A stretch of DNA of 64,000 bases from an uncultured Alphaproteobacteria bacterium (GCA_902521155.1 CABYQR010000001.1:1-64000), one strand, 5' to 3'; shown: positions 25,594 to 35,485, numbered from the stretch's first letter. Notes: a model not told the origin generated them from the letters alone. Numbers and translations are program-made.

Positions 25594-27864
25594 TTAGTTT
25601 TCCCTATCCTCTGTTAGGCCTCCCCATTTTTCAAGCCCTTCCTGAGATTTAAGCTTCACTTTATAAACACTAAATGCCTGCCATACTAAAGGAGCAGATA
25701 AGATACCTGCGGAAGTAATTAAGAGCATTTTCCAAAATGGATAACCAACTCCATAAAATAAAGCTGACCAAGTAAGAGCCGCTATGCTTAATAAGGGTAT
25801 GTATGACTTAAATCTAGCATAAGTAACTCTTCCTTGCAGGGTCAGGTAAGTAAAAAATTGGAACACAAAAATTGCAAATATGATTAAACCTGTTTCCTTG
25901 AGGAAAGTAATATTTTCTCCTAAGAAATCTCCTCTTACAGGCCTACTATAGGCAACTGATGAGGTATCACCAATATTAAGTTCTGTTATAATAGGAGTGA
26001 AATATTTTGAACCATCATCTGATATAATTGTACCTGAAGGAGATGCTAAAAAATAAACTCCTAAAATTGCTAGTATTCCTAAGAATACAATAAATATATT
26101 ATTTAAATTAACCTGAGTTAATAATGTCGGAGCTGTAAGAAGAAATAATAAAAGACATATAAGAATAACCGCATATCCATCTATCCCAAAGAAACTTTGT
26201 CTATTAGCTTCAACACCATAATATGCGACACCAGCAAAAACAATAATTGAAACTACGATTGCAAAGAGAACTAACGTTTGAGTTTTTATTTCTTTTCTAA
26301 ACTTTGGTAAGGCAATGATAACAATAGCTGAGGTGAAAAATACTATTCCTGCAAGTGTTGCTATTGCATAGGTAATGCCTACTAAAAAGCTTGAGGAAGT
26401 AAAGTCAGGTAATCCAGATCCAATTCTTAAATAATCTGATGAAAAATACTGTGGTGCGTAATTTAAGATATACTGTAAGTTGGATCCTAGGTCTTGATTA
26501 ACAAAGTTAACAGCTCTAGTTCCGCTAAAGACACATCCAAAAAATATTACAATTGATGCAATTATAAAAGAAACTGTGGGTGCATCTCTATGCTTGACCA
26601 AAAGGTAAATAAGGTAAATTAAAGAGGCAATTCCTATAGCAATAAACAACCATACTGTCGAGTTACCTCCTTCTGCACATGCTTTACCTGTGATTAAACA
26701 ATCACTGCCCGACTCGAGGGCTTTTTCAAAAATTTCTGCATCTTTTGACTTTCCGCCAAACCCGCCGACTGTTCCTCGCGTAACTTGATCAAATTTCATG
26801 TGAATTTGAACAGCAGCGGCACTCAACATACCTATTATAAAGAAAACAAAGACAGATAAATTTTTTAAAGCTTTTTGGATGTAAGGAAGGGCAATTAGTA
26901 TTAATAGCGAGGCTACTAAAACAGCTCCGTAAGATAAATCTGTTACAAAACTTTGAAACCTTTCAAATCGAAAAGTAGATAATATAAAATTAATTAAATA
27001 GATATTGAGCGCTCCAAGGATTGCCCCGAAAGCACCTCCTCGACCCCCTACTAAACTAGAACCTCCAAGCACTAATGCTGTTATTGCCATAAGTGTATAT
27101 GTTGTGCCTTGGGTAGGATCACCTGAACCAATCAAACCGGTAAAAGCAATGGCTGCAAGAGCTGCGTATACGCCACCTATTATATGAGCACCAATTCTAA
27201 CTAAATAAATTCTAACACCACTGGTATAAGCTGATTTTTCATCAGAGCCCATTAACTTTAAATGTTGCCAGAATGCTGTATGTGTTAGCGCATACCAAAT
27301 TAATGTTGAGAATATGAGGAGTATGAGAACAGGTTGTATAATTTCAGTTCCAGCACTCCAAGATAACATCCAGTCAGGAGCCCTTCCCCCTGGTCTGGGT
27401 AAAATTACTAGATTTATCCCAGAAAAAGCCAAAAACATACTTAATGCAACGATAATGGGTTGGACACGAACAAATAAAACGATCAAGGCGTATAAGAATT
27501 GATAAATAACTCCAATTGCAATAGCACAAACAAAGTATGCAACGGGCGATTGAATATACCCCGCTCCATATAATTGGATTGTGGTTACATTTATAAAACC
27601 GATCAAGGGACCCATTGATAAGTCCACTGTTACTCGGCCTGCAAGAGCTAATACGGTAAGTGCATACGTAGCTAGTATTAAAGGTGTAGAGACCATTATG
27701 GCAGTTCCTATTCCAGAAGGAGATATAATTTGAGGACCTCTTATAAGAGCAAAAATAATTAAAGCAAAAAATATGAAGATAGGAACGATTAAATACTTTG
27801 AAGATTGAGGGTCAGAGCCAGAGATTTGTGAAGGCTTGATAATATTTATGATTTGAGAAACCAT
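25594..27864 (-). CDS. Fused/enlarged ribose-type ABC transporter permease
   Basis: 756 aa, more than twice the usual size. Residues about 25-335 are a normal RbsC-like permease (LALAGRVTVDLSMGPLIGFIN; TALVLGGSSLVGGRGGAFGA). The remaining roughly 420 residues add about nine further hydrophobic helices. Two hydrophilic loops are included: one with two cysteines (SGSDCLITGKACAEGG) and one around residues 620-660. The extra half does not look like a second RbsC copy. It could be a regulatory or coupling membrane domain, or a coupled channel. It starts three bases after the biotin carboxylase stop. Confidence 0.85.
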   Translation of the reverse strand: MVSQIINIIKPSQISGSDPQSSKYLIVPIFIFFALIIFALIRGPQIISPSGIGTAIMVSTPLILATYALTVLALAGRVTVDLSMGPLIGFINVTTIQLYGAGYIQSPVAYFVCAIAIGVIYQFLYALIVLFVRVQPIIVALSMFLAFSGINLVILPRPGGRAPDWMLSWSAGTEIIQPVLILLIFSTLIWYALTHTAFWQHLKLMGSDEKSAYTSGVRIYLVRIGAHIIGGVYAALAAIAFTGLIGSGDPTQGTTYTLMAITALVLGGSSLVGGRGGAFGAILGALNIYLINFILSTFRFERFQSFVTDLSYGAVLVASLLILIALPYIQKALKNLSVFVFFIIGMLSAAAVQIHMKFDQVTRGTVGGFGGKSKDAEIFEKALESGSDCLITGKACAEGGNSTVWLFIAIGIASLIYLIYLLVKHRDAPTVSFIIASIVIFFGCVFSGTRAVNFVNQDLGSNLQYILNYAPQYFSSDYLRIGSGLPDFTSSSFLVGITYAIATLAGIVFFTSAIVIIALPKFRKEIKTQTLVLFAIVVSIIVFAGVAYYGVEANRQSFFGIDGYAVILICLLLFLLTAPTLLTQVNLNNIFIVFLGILAILGVYFLASPSGTIISDDGSKYFTPIITELNIGDTSSVAYSRPVRGDFLGENITFLKETGLIIFAIFVFQFFTYLTLQGRVTYARFKSYIPLLSIAALTWSALFYGVGYPFWKMLLITSAGILSAPLVWQAFSVYKVKLKSQEGLEKWGGLTEDREN

Positions 27865-27867
27865 ATT

Positions 27868-29376
27868 TTAATCGAAGAATACTACTTTCATTTTTTCTCC
27901 ATTGTCTAAAGATCTAGATTCTTTTCTCATTATGCCTAATTTATCAGTTTCTGATATTTTAATTTTTTTGGGATCCACGCTATTTAAATTTTCTAAATTA
28001 TTATTAGGGGCAATATTGGAGATCAATAAATTTAAATTATTCTCAATGTATTTTGTATTATGATTGCCTTCTTGAAAGTTTTTGTCTTGCAAGAGTGAAA
28101 TTAAAAATGGGATATTCGTTTTAATACCTTTAATTTGAATTTTTTTTAAGTATGCAATTAATTTATCGATGGCATCCTCTCTAACTAAATCATGAGATAT
28201 AATTTTTCCAATCATGGGATCATAATAAAAACTTATTTCTTCATTTTCTTCAAAACCCCAATCAAGACGAATACCATTTGGAGGATCAGGGAATATCATC
28301 TTTGAAATTTTTCCAGGAGAAGGTAAAAAATTTTTTTCTGGATCCTCTGCATATACTCGACACTCTATTGCGTGGCCATAGCTAGAAATCTTTTCTTGAT
28401 TTAAAAATTTGATTTTTCTATTAAAAGCAAAATTTATTTGCATAGAAATTAAATCGTTATTTGTAACTAATTCTGTTACAGGGTGTTCTACTTGAATACG
28501 TGTATTCATTTCCAGAAAATAATATTTTTGTTCATCCATATCATAAATAAATTCAACTGTTCCTGCACCTTGGTAATTTACATAAGATGCTAATTTGATA
28601 GCCGATAAAGCCATATTATCTATAGTGTCTCTAGAGATTTTAGGTGCTGGAGACTCTTCAATTATTTTTTGATACCTTCGTTGCATTGAACAATCTCTCT
28701 CAAATAAATGAACAGAGCCCTTCTTACCAAAACCAAATACTTGGATTTCGATATGTCTGGCATTAGTAATAAATTTTTCTAAAAAAATACTCCCATCACC
28801 AAATGCTTTTTTGGCTAAGGTAGAAGTTTTTTCTATAGCTTTTTCTAAGTCTTCGTAGTTACTTACGATATTCATTCCAATGCCTCCACCACCGGCACTA
28901 GATTTTACTAAAATCGGAAATCCTATCTTTTCACATTCGGTTTTTAAATGTTGCTTACTCAATTTATCTATTTCATTAAGTCCAGGACAGATGGGAACAT
29001 TAGATTTAAGGGCTAGGTCTCTTGCAACATCTTTGTTTCCCATTGATCGAATAGTTTCTGGCTTAGGCCCAATCCATATAATTTGATTATCTATTACTTT
29101 TTGGGCAAATTGATCATTCTCGGATAAAAAACCAAAGCCTGGATGTATAGCATCTACTTTAGCCTCTATTGCAACTTTTATTATCTTGTCTGCATTAAGA
29201 TAGCTTTCTTGAGATTTACTTGGCCCGATATGAAAAGCCTCATCAGCCCTTTTAACATGCTTAGCATTTTTATCTGCATCTGAATAAACAGCTACAGATT
29301 TATATCCGAGTACCTTGCAGCTCTTGATAATCCTAATTGCGATTTCTCCTCGGTTAGCTATTAAAATTTTTTTCAT
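27868..29376 (-). CDS. Biotin carboxylase (AccC-like)
   Basis: 502 aa. The ATP-grasp fold is complete: ILIANRGEIAIRII at the N-terminus, the glycine-rich KSSAGGGGIGMNIV, and the catalytic FLEMNTRIQVEHPVTE. Typical AccC is about 450 aa; here a roughly 50-residue tail (NLENLNSVDPKKIKISETDK) follows the last conserved region. It carboxylates biotin on a carrier with ATP and bicarbonate. The start overlaps the pxpA stop (TAATG) and the operon encodes PxpA, with PxpBC and a biotin carrier opposite. It therefore probably serves a dedicated amide/lactam or urea-type carboxylation rather than fatty acid synthesis. Confidence 0.9.
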   Translation of the reverse strand: MKKILIANRGEIAIRIIKSCKVLGYKSVAVYSDADKNAKHVKRADEAFHIGPSKSQESYLNADKIIKVAIEAKVDAIHPGFGFLSENDQFAQKVIDNQIIWIGPKPETIRSMGNKDVARDLALKSNVPICPGLNEIDKLSKQHLKTECEKIGFPILVKSSAGGGGIGMNIVSNYEDLEKAIEKTSTLAKKAFGDGSIFLEKFITNARHIEIQVFGFGKKGSVHLFERDCSMQRRYQKIIEESPAPKISRDTIDNMALSAIKLASYVNYQGAGTVEFIYDMDEQKYYFLEMNTRIQVEHPVTELVTNNDLISMQINFAFNRKIKFLNQEKISSYGHAIECRVYAEDPEKNFLPSPGKISKMIFPDPPNGIRLDWGFEENEEISFYYDPMIGKIISHDLVREDAIDKLIAYLKKIQIKGIKTNIPFLISLLQDKNFQEGNHNTKYIENNLNLLISNIAPNNNLENLNSVDPKKIKISETDKLGIMRKESRSLDNGEKMKVVFFD

Positions 29377-30155
29377 TAATCGGCAACTATATATGGCATT
29401 TTTTTATCAGTTATATCTTTTGGTTCTTTTGCGGGATTGTTTTGAGACATATTTTTTCTCAATGCTTGAAGTATTTCAATAGCATTGGGTGTATCCGAAT
29501 GAACGCATATAGTTTCACATCCAACATCAATATCTGTATTATTAACTGTCTTAACCTTATTCTCTTTAATAGCTCTCATACATCTTTCAACAGCTAAATC
29601 TGCTGGGTAGTATTTATTTCTTCCTTTTGCAATAACTAAATATCCTGTCTCGTCGTACTCTAAGTCCGAATAGAACTCCGCTATAAATTTAATACCTCTT
29701 TCTTTGTAAACCTTTTCATGAAAAGTATTCACCATTCCAAAAATGCCTACTCCAAAAATTTCTGCAGCATCAGCTATTCCATGAGCTACATCTTCTTCTT
29801 TGGCAGACACTCCATATAAAGAGCCGTGGGGCTTGATATGATTCAATGGAAGCTTAAATTCTTCTAAATAAGCTTTCAGAGCCCCTGTTTGATACATAAC
29901 TAAGTTTTTAATTTCTTCTCTTTGCATTTTCATAGGTCTTCTGCCAAAACCTACTAGATCTGGATAAGCGGGATGAGAACCAACTTTGACATTATGTTTT
30001 TTTGCCAATTCAACAGTTTTTCGCATTGTATTAGGATCAGATGCATGAAATCCACAAGCGACGTTGGCTGCATCTATGAAGGGCATTATTTCGGAGTCTT
30101 CAGCGAAGGAATATATACCAAATCCTTCTCCCATATCACAATTTAGGTCTACCAA
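29376..30155 (-). CDS. pxpA: LamB/YcsF family protein, 5-oxoprolinase subunit A
   Basis: 259 aa, the family length. The hallmark N-terminus VDLNCDMGEGFGIY is present, followed by NVACGFHASDPNTMRKTV, KVGSHPAYPDLVGFGRR and IKPHGSLYG. Characterised PxpA works with PxpB and PxpC to hydrolyse 5-oxoproline to glutamate using ATP. It is the first gene of the leftward operon, and its partners PxpB/PxpC head the opposite operon after the transporter genes. A role on another lactam or cyclic amide is possible, given the biotin carboxylase partner. Confidence 0.9.
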   Translation of the reverse strand: MVDLNCDMGEGFGIYSFAEDSEIMPFIDAANVACGFHASDPNTMRKTVELAKKHNVKVGSHPAYPDLVGFGRRPMKMQREEIKNLVMYQTGALKAYLEEFKLPLNHIKPHGSLYGVSAKEEDVAHGIADAAEIFGVGIFGMVNTFHEKVYKERGIKFIAEFYSDLEYDETGYLVIAKGRNKYYPADLAVERCMRAIKENKVKTVNNTDIDVGCETICVHSDTPNAIEILQALRKNMSQNNPAKEPKDITDKKMPYIVAD

Positions 30156-30295
30156 GCATCCTCCTTACACTATAAATTTACAGAAATTAGAGATTTATTG
30201 TTAAATTCTTATCCACATAATGGAACGTTTTTTATAAATTAAATTGAATGTTATGTATTATTATTAAAACTTTAAAATAAGTAAGGAGGAATAAA
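30156..30295. promoter_or_regulatory. Divergent promoter region between pxpA and binding-protein operons
   Basis: 140 bases of AT-rich DNA controlling both halves of the split system. Good ribosome-binding sites are visible on each side (AGGAGGA before the plus-strand ATG; AAGGAGG before pxpA). A TTGAAT box at 30244 could be a -35, but no clear -10 pairs with it. I found no strong palindrome. A single perfect DnaA-box-like TTATCCACA at 30209-30217 is probably chance. Confidence 0.4.
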
Positions 30296-31456
30296 ATGGC
30301 AATGTTAAGAAAATTTATCGCAATTTTTGCTATTAGTTTCATCGGTATCGCAGGAACTTCAAATGCTGATATCCTAGATGAAATACCTGCCGACATTAGG
30401 GACTTTGTTTATGATCCTGATTTTATGGATCCTATGCAACCTTTGGGTGAAAGTGTTTATAGAAATTGGAAAAGTGATAGACCTCTTCCATGGACTATTG
30501 GATACGCAAGTTCTTATGCTGGTAACCTTTGGAGAAAAGGTGTTATGGAAAGATTATACGGTGACTACCTTCCAAAGATGAAGGAAGCAGGTATCTTAAA
30601 TGATATCGTAGTTACTCAATCTAACCTAAAAGATGCTGTTCAAATTCAGCAAATGAGACAACTAGTTGACCAAGGTGTTGATGGACTTGTCGTATGTTGT
30701 TCAAACCCTGTAGCTTTAAACCCTACTATTGAATATGCATATGGTAAAGGTGTACCAACAGCTTCTATGACTGGTTTTTTGACATCAGAATATGCAATCA
30801 GTACTTCAGTTAATTATGCTTTAACTGGTTACTATATTGCTTCTTGGTTAGCCGAGACTATTGGTGGTGAAGGAAACGTTGTTATCATGGAAGGTATTCC
30901 AGGAGCTTCAGCCTCTGACTCTCAGCATGCTGGTATGTTAAAAGGTTTTGCAGAATATCCTGACATTACTGTTGTAGCTGAAATAGCACATATGTGGACT
31001 CCACAAATTGCTCAAGCAGAACTTCAGAAATGGTTATCTGCGAACACTACAGAAGTACATGGATTTGCAGTTCAATCTTCTGGTGAGTCTGGTGCTTTAA
31101 ATGCATTAGAATCCTCTGGTAGACCAATGGTGCCAATGGCCCTAGGTGGAGAGATTGGAGCTTTCTGTTATTGGAGAAATAATCCTGATTTCATCGATAG
31201 AGCTGTTTATGCTTGGCCTCCAGGGGACGACGCAGAATTTGCAATGAACGTTCTTTTAAAGACAATGAAGGGTCAAGGCTTAAAGATGCAATCTATTCTT
31301 GTGCCTCCTTATGAAGAAGATGTAGAAACTATTCAATCATTTGTACCTGAAGATTGTGACAGAAACTCTAGTGAGTTTAGAACTGTCGGAATCGAAAACT
31401 GGGCAAGTGACGATTATCTAAACAACTTCTTTGATAATGGTGAGCCTTTAATTTAA
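30296..31456 (+). CDS. Periplasmic substrate-binding protein, ribose/xylose-type ABC transporter
   Basis: 386 aa with a signal peptide (ending about TSNA at residue 24) and a type-I periplasmic binding fold (WTIGYASSYAGNLWRKGVME; QQMRQLVDQGVDGLVVCCSNP; GEGNVVIMEGIPGASASD). AAGGAGG lies six bases before the ATG. The 30-residue N-terminal segment of the mature protein (ILDEIPADIRDFVYDPDF) is an addition to the usual fold. It feeds the two enlarged permeases encoded divergently. Neighbouring PxpB/PxpC and biotin carrier genes suggest an amide or lactam-bearing ligand. Confidence 0.87.
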   Translation: MAMLRKFIAIFAISFIGIAGTSNADILDEIPADIRDFVYDPDFMDPMQPLGESVYRNWKSDRPLPWTIGYASSYAGNLWRKGVMERLYGDYLPKMKEAGILNDIVVTQSNLKDAVQIQQMRQLVDQGVDGLVVCCSNPVALNPTIEYAYGKGVPTASMTGFLTSEYAISTSVNYALTGYYIASWLAETIGGEGNVVIMEGIPGASASDSQHAGMLKGFAEYPDITVVAEIAHMWTPQIAQAELQKWLSANTTEVHGFAVQSSGESGALNALESSGRPMVPMALGGEIGAFCYWRNNPDFIDRAVYAWPPGDDAEFAMNVLLKTMKGQGLKMQSILVPPYEEDVETIQSFVPEDCDRNSSEFRTVGIENWASDDYLNNFFDNGEPLI

Positions 31457-31469
31457 TACTCAGTCATTA

Positions 31470-33248
31470 ATGAATGAGGAAAAAATTCAAGATAGCGCTT
31501 CTGAAGATCAAGCGCTATCTTCTCCAAAAGCTGGAGGGGACATATACGTCCAAGATGCTGATAAATCTTTTGGCGTTACAAAAGCTCTAAACGGAGTTAA
31601 TTTCAAAGCAAATTTTGGTGAAATCCACGCTATTGTTGGTGGCAATGGATGTGGTAAAAGCACTTTAGCTAAAGTAATATCTGGAGTTCTTCCATTAGAT
31701 AAAGGAAAAGTTTCAATAATGGGGCATTCTCCTAACTCTCCCATTGAAGCTCAAAAAGTTGGAATTTCAACAGTGTTCCAGGAAGTTATGATTGCCGAAG
31801 AGGCAACTGTTTATGAAAATTTATTTATAGGATATGACTCATTTTTTGGGAAAAAATTAAGTCATAGAGAAAAAGTTGAAAAAGCAGCCTCTATAATGTT
31901 GGAGCTTGCTGGTGAATTTGTGGATCCCTACACTATTGCTAGCCAACTCTCTTTAGGGATGAAGGCTTGGATCACAATTGGAAGGGCTTTTTTAAGAAAT
32001 CCAAAAGTTTTGATCTTAGATGAATCTTCAGCCGCTTTAGACTTTGATTCAACAGAAAGGCTTTTTGCAAAAATGAGATCATTACGTGATCAGGGTGCTG
32101 CAATATTTATTGTAACTCATCGAATTGCAGAATTAGTCCGAATAAGCGATAGAGCAACTGTTATGAGAGACGGTAAAGATGTTGGAGTTTTAGCCGGAGA
32201 TGAAATAACAGAAAAAAACTTACTCCGCCTAATGACAGGAGATAAAAAATTTTCGACTGCTTCAGAAAATAGATCGACACCCCCTCTTTCTAAAACTGAT
32301 GAGATAGTCTTATCATCCAAAAATTTAAAAGTATGGGATGATGGTGAAGAAATAAATTTCGAACTTCCAAAAGGTGAAATACTAGGGGTGACTGGACTGG
32401 ATGGGCAAGGGCAAGATAATTTTGTAAAAGCTTTATCTGGTATCGATCAACCCTTAAGTGGAGAAGTAATTGTTAAGCAATCTGACGAAGAAAGAGAATT
32501 AACAAAAAAAGAATTTAAAAAAGTTGAGAGCTTATTAGAAGCTAAAAAAAGTGGTATTGGGTATGTCTCAGGGGATAGAAAAAAAGAAGGAATATTTCCA
32601 AATATGAGTATCTATGAAAATATGGTTATTCCCTTATATAAAGGCAAGCAGGCAAAAACCTCAGGAGGATTTTTAGGTTTTATTAAATGGATAGAATTAA
32701 ATGGAATTTTTGATTGGGAAGTTGAGAGACTAAGCATAAAAACTGGGCCTAAAAATAATCTCATAACTTCACTAAGTGGAGGTAATCAACAAAAAGTTAT
32801 GATCGCCAGGGCTTTTACAACTACTCCTAAAATTTTAATTCTTAACGATCCAGCTAGAGGTATTGATGTAGGCGCCAAGAGGGATCTTTACAAACATTTA
32901 AGGATCTTTGTAAATGAAGGAGGAACAGTAATATTTCTCTCAAGTGAACTAGAGGAATTTATTGGCCTTTGTCACCGCGTGCTTGTTTTTAGGGATGGAA
33001 GTATTTTTGAAACATTTGAAAAAGAAGATATTGATCCTAATATTATTTTAGAGGGAATGTTTGGTCACACAAAAAAGAAGTCTCTCTCAAGCCAAAATGT
33101 TACTACAAAAAATAGTCAGGGTAATGACCTTGATAAAGTTATTGCAGCTAAGGTAAATCAAGCTCCTTCAAAACCCACTAATATTAAAGTAGTTGATTTC
33201 AAAAAAAAATCAGATCAGACAGATAAAATTAAAATTAAATACTTTTAG
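31470..33248 (+). CDS. Ribose-type ABC transporter double ATPase (RbsA-like)
   Basis: 592 aa with two nucleotide-binding domains. The first has Walker A GGNGCGKST, a degenerate signature (LSLGMKAWITIGRAF) and Walker B LILDESSAALD. The second has a non-canonical Walker A region (GLDGQGQDNF), normal for RbsA-type second domains, and a canonical signature LSGGNQQKVMIARAF. A low-complexity basic tail of about 60 residues follows. It starts 14 bases after the binding-protein stop. It powers the permeases at 24.2-27.9 kb. Confidence 0.88.
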   Translation: MNEEKIQDSASEDQALSSPKAGGDIYVQDADKSFGVTKALNGVNFKANFGEIHAIVGGNGCGKSTLAKVISGVLPLDKGKVSIMGHSPNSPIEAQKVGISTVFQEVMIAEEATVYENLFIGYDSFFGKKLSHREKVEKAASIMLELAGEFVDPYTIASQLSLGMKAWITIGRAFLRNPKVLILDESSAALDFDSTERLFAKMRSLRDQGAAIFIVTHRIAELVRISDRATVMRDGKDVGVLAGDEITEKNLLRLMTGDKKFSTASENRSTPPLSKTDEIVLSSKNLKVWDDGEEINFELPKGEILGVTGLDGQGQDNFVKALSGIDQPLSGEVIVKQSDEERELTKKEFKKVESLLEAKKSGIGYVSGDRKKEGIFPNMSIYENMVIPLYKGKQAKTSGGFLGFIKWIELNGIFDWEVERLSIKTGPKNNLITSLSGGNQQKVMIARAFTTTPKILILNDPARGIDVGAKRDLYKHLRIFVNEGGTVIFLSSELEEFIGLCHRVLVFRDGSIFETFEKEDIDPNIILEGMFGHTKKKSLSSQNVTTKNSQGNDLDKVIAAKVNQAPSKPTNIKVVDFKKKSDQTDKIKIKYF

Positions 33249-33253
33249 ATTAA

Positions 33254-34510
33254 ATGGTCCAAAAATATAAAACATCAGATATTGATTTATTCAGTAAAAT
33301 TAATTTGTCAGAGAATGTAAATCCCCTTTTTAAAAAAAATGCTTACCAAAAAGAAAAAGCTAAGAAACTAAAATTTACCTATCAAAATAAAGATACAAGT
33401 AAGTTTGACCTTCTTGAAAGTAACTTGGTTAATAATGACTTTAAAAAAGAGGAGGCTTTATTTTTTTCTCAAAAAAATATTGATGATTATTCTGCATTTA
33501 AAAAAATGTACCCGCATAATTTAAAAACTTCCAAACCAAAAATACAAAAGCCCTCTATTAAAAGACATATTAATCCAGATGGAAGCTATCCTAAACTTCA
33601 AATACACGAAACTAATAATATAAAGTCAAATATATTTCATGGAGAGTATGCTGAACCAAAATACCTTCCGGGAGGTGATAAATATCTCCTTGTTGAATTT
33701 GGGAATGTAATGAATTTAGAGCTTAATTTTAAAGCTCAAGGTTTAGCTAAAGCTATTGAGACTGCTAATATAAAAGGCGTCTATGAAACTCTTCCCTGTT
33801 TTGCTTCAATGATTGTTCACTATAATCCTGATGAAATAAAGTTTAATGACTTGAAAACAGAACTTGCTCAACTTGTTAAAAATCTAAAATCCTCAGATGA
33901 TGTCGTTGTAGAAAGTAGATTATTTAGATTTCCTACTGTCTACCTTGATAAATGGACGAAAGAAGCTGTAAACGATTATGTTTCTAAAATTGCTTTTAAA
34001 AAATCAGACCCTGAATTTATAGTCGAGTTAAATAATTTAGATAATGTTGACCACTTCGTCAGAGTTCATTCTGGAACAGAATATTGGGTAGCATCGCTTG
34101 GGTTTTGGCCTGGGTTGCCTTTTACAATGCCGCTTGATCCTCGATGTAAATTAACCGCTCCTAAGTATAACCCTCCAAGAACATGGACTCCTAAAGGCAC
34201 AGTTGGTATGGGAGGTTCATCCACTGCTATATATCCTGATAAGCTACCTGGGGGCTACCAAATCTTTGGTCGAACTCCTGTTCCCATCTGGGACCCTGAA
34301 AAGAGATTCGATGTTTTCAAGGATAGTATTTGTTTATTTAGACCTGGAGATAGAATTAAATTTGATCCTTGTAGCTATGAAGAGTTTGAGTCAATTGAAA
34401 GAAAAGTAGAAGAAGGAAGTTATAATTTTGATGTCATGAAAGATCATAAATTTTCAATTAAAGAATATAAAAAATGGTTATCCAAATTAGATTATCAAAA
34501 AAAATTTTAA
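33254..34510 (+). CDS. pxpB: 5-oxoprolinase subunit B (KipI-like) with long N-terminal extension
   Basis: 418 aa, while PxpB/KipI proteins are usually about 220-240. The conserved part begins about residue 130 (YLPGGDKYLLVEFGNVMN). It contains WVASLGFWPGLPFTMPLDPR and GTVGMGGSSTAIYPDKLPGG, the carboxyltransferase/allophanate-hydrolase subunit 1 motifs. The first roughly 125 residues are lysine-rich, mostly helical and unrecognised (MVQKYKTSDIDLFSKINLSE). No better internal start is obvious. It is followed after three bases by PxpC. The extension may dock the biotin carrier or biotin carboxylase. Confidence 0.86.
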   Translation: MVQKYKTSDIDLFSKINLSENVNPLFKKNAYQKEKAKKLKFTYQNKDTSKFDLLESNLVNNDFKKEEALFFSQKNIDDYSAFKKMYPHNLKTSKPKIQKPSIKRHINPDGSYPKLQIHETNNIKSNIFHGEYAEPKYLPGGDKYLLVEFGNVMNLELNFKAQGLAKAIETANIKGVYETLPCFASMIVHYNPDEIKFNDLKTELAQLVKNLKSSDDVVVESRLFRFPTVYLDKWTKEAVNDYVSKIAFKKSDPEFIVELNNLDNVDHFVRVHSGTEYWVASLGFWPGLPFTMPLDPRCKLTAPKYNPPRTWTPKGTVGMGGSSTAIYPDKLPGGYQIFGRTPVPIWDPEKRFDVFKDSICLFRPGDRIKFDPCSYEEFESIERKVEEGSYNFDVMKDHKFSIKEYKKWLSKLDYQKKF

Positions 34511-34513
34511 GAA

Positions 34514-35482
34514 ATGTTTGAAGTAATAAAGAAAGGATTAGAAACCTCTGTTCAAGATTATCCTGGTCGAGTTGGATTTTTAAATCAAGGCTTTCCTCCT
34601 TCTGGACCTATGGACAGTTGGTCGTTTCGTCTGGCTAATTTACTTGTTGGAAATAATCCAAATGAAGGTGCCCTTGAATGTCAGTTTACTGGTCCAACTT
34701 TAAAATTTGAGTCGGAGCATGTAATAGCTATTTGTGGGGCTGATATGCAACCTAAAATTGATGGTCAATCAATTTCCCTTTGGGAAAGTGTATTAATTAA
34801 ATCAGGACAGACTCTAGAATTAAATTTTTGTTTGAGTGGAGCAAGATCTTATATCGCTTTTTCTGGTGGTATTGATATTCAATCATGGTTGGGTTCTAAA
34901 TCTACATTTCATAAAGCGGGTGTAGGAGGTGTTGATGGGTATGCTCTTAAAGAAGGACAAAAAATATCTTTAAGGAAATCTGAAGGTGTCGTTGGTAAAA
35001 GAATAAAAAGTGAATCGATTCCAGAAATAACCAAGTCAGGGTTATGGGAAATTGAAGTTGTGAGAGGTCCCAATGATGATTGGTTAGATGAGAATGGTTA
35101 TAGAACTTTTCTTCAAGCAGAATGGAAGTTGCAAGCACGAAGTGATAGGACAGGTTTTAGACTTGATGGACCTCCTTTAACTTTTAATGAAAAAGCAACA
35201 GATAAGTCTCCTGAACATGGCTACGAACCATCAAATATTATTGATCAAGGTTATCCGGTAGGTGGTATTAATTTGGCAGGCCAGACTCCCATTATTTTAG
35301 TGAATGATGGCCCGAGTATGGGTGGCTTCATCGTTCCCTACACTGTTCCTTCTGCTTCTTTTTGGAAATTAGGTCAGGCTAAACCAAACGAAAAATTCAA
35401 ATTTAAAGAAATTTCTGTTGAAGAGTCTCAAGAAATGCGCTCCCTTCAAACATCATTATGCTCAAATGGAAGTATTATTTAA
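34514..35482 (+). CDS. pxpC: 5-oxoprolinase subunit C (KipA-like)
   Basis: 322 aa, the family length. Motifs GLETSVQDYPGRVGFLNQGFPPSG, SFRLANLLVGN, ALECQFTGPTLKFE and WKLQARSDRTGFRLDGPPL are characteristic of the biotin-dependent carboxyltransferase / allophanate hydrolase subunit 2 family. With PxpB it forms the hydrolysing or carboxyl-transferring core. The gene next door encodes a biotinyl-carrier protein, consistent with a carboxylation-dependent reaction. Confidence 0.9.
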   Translation: MFEVIKKGLETSVQDYPGRVGFLNQGFPPSGPMDSWSFRLANLLVGNNPNEGALECQFTGPTLKFESEHVIAICGADMQPKIDGQSISLWESVLIKSGQTLELNFCLSGARSYIAFSGGIDIQSWLGSKSTFHKAGVGGVDGYALKEGQKISLRKSEGVVGKRIKSESIPEITKSGLWEIEVVRGPNDDWLDENGYRTFLQAEWKLQARSDRTGFRLDGPPLTFNEKATDKSPEHGYEPSNIIDQGYPVGGINLAGQTPIILVNDGPSMGGFIVPYTVPSASFWKLGQAKPNEKFKFKEISVEESQEMRSLQTSLCSNGSII

Positions 35483-35485
35483 AAA

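Noticed and set aside
27868-29376. Housekeeping acetyl-CoA carboxylase biotin carboxylase
   Set aside because: The adjacent carrier lacks the AccB N-terminal region and the genes are embedded with PxpABC and an ABC importer, so a dedicated role is more likely.
30209-30217. Perfect DnaA-box sequence TTATCCACA
   Set aside because: Single copy; one such 9-mer is roughly expected by chance in 64 kb on both strands, and there are no other origin features.
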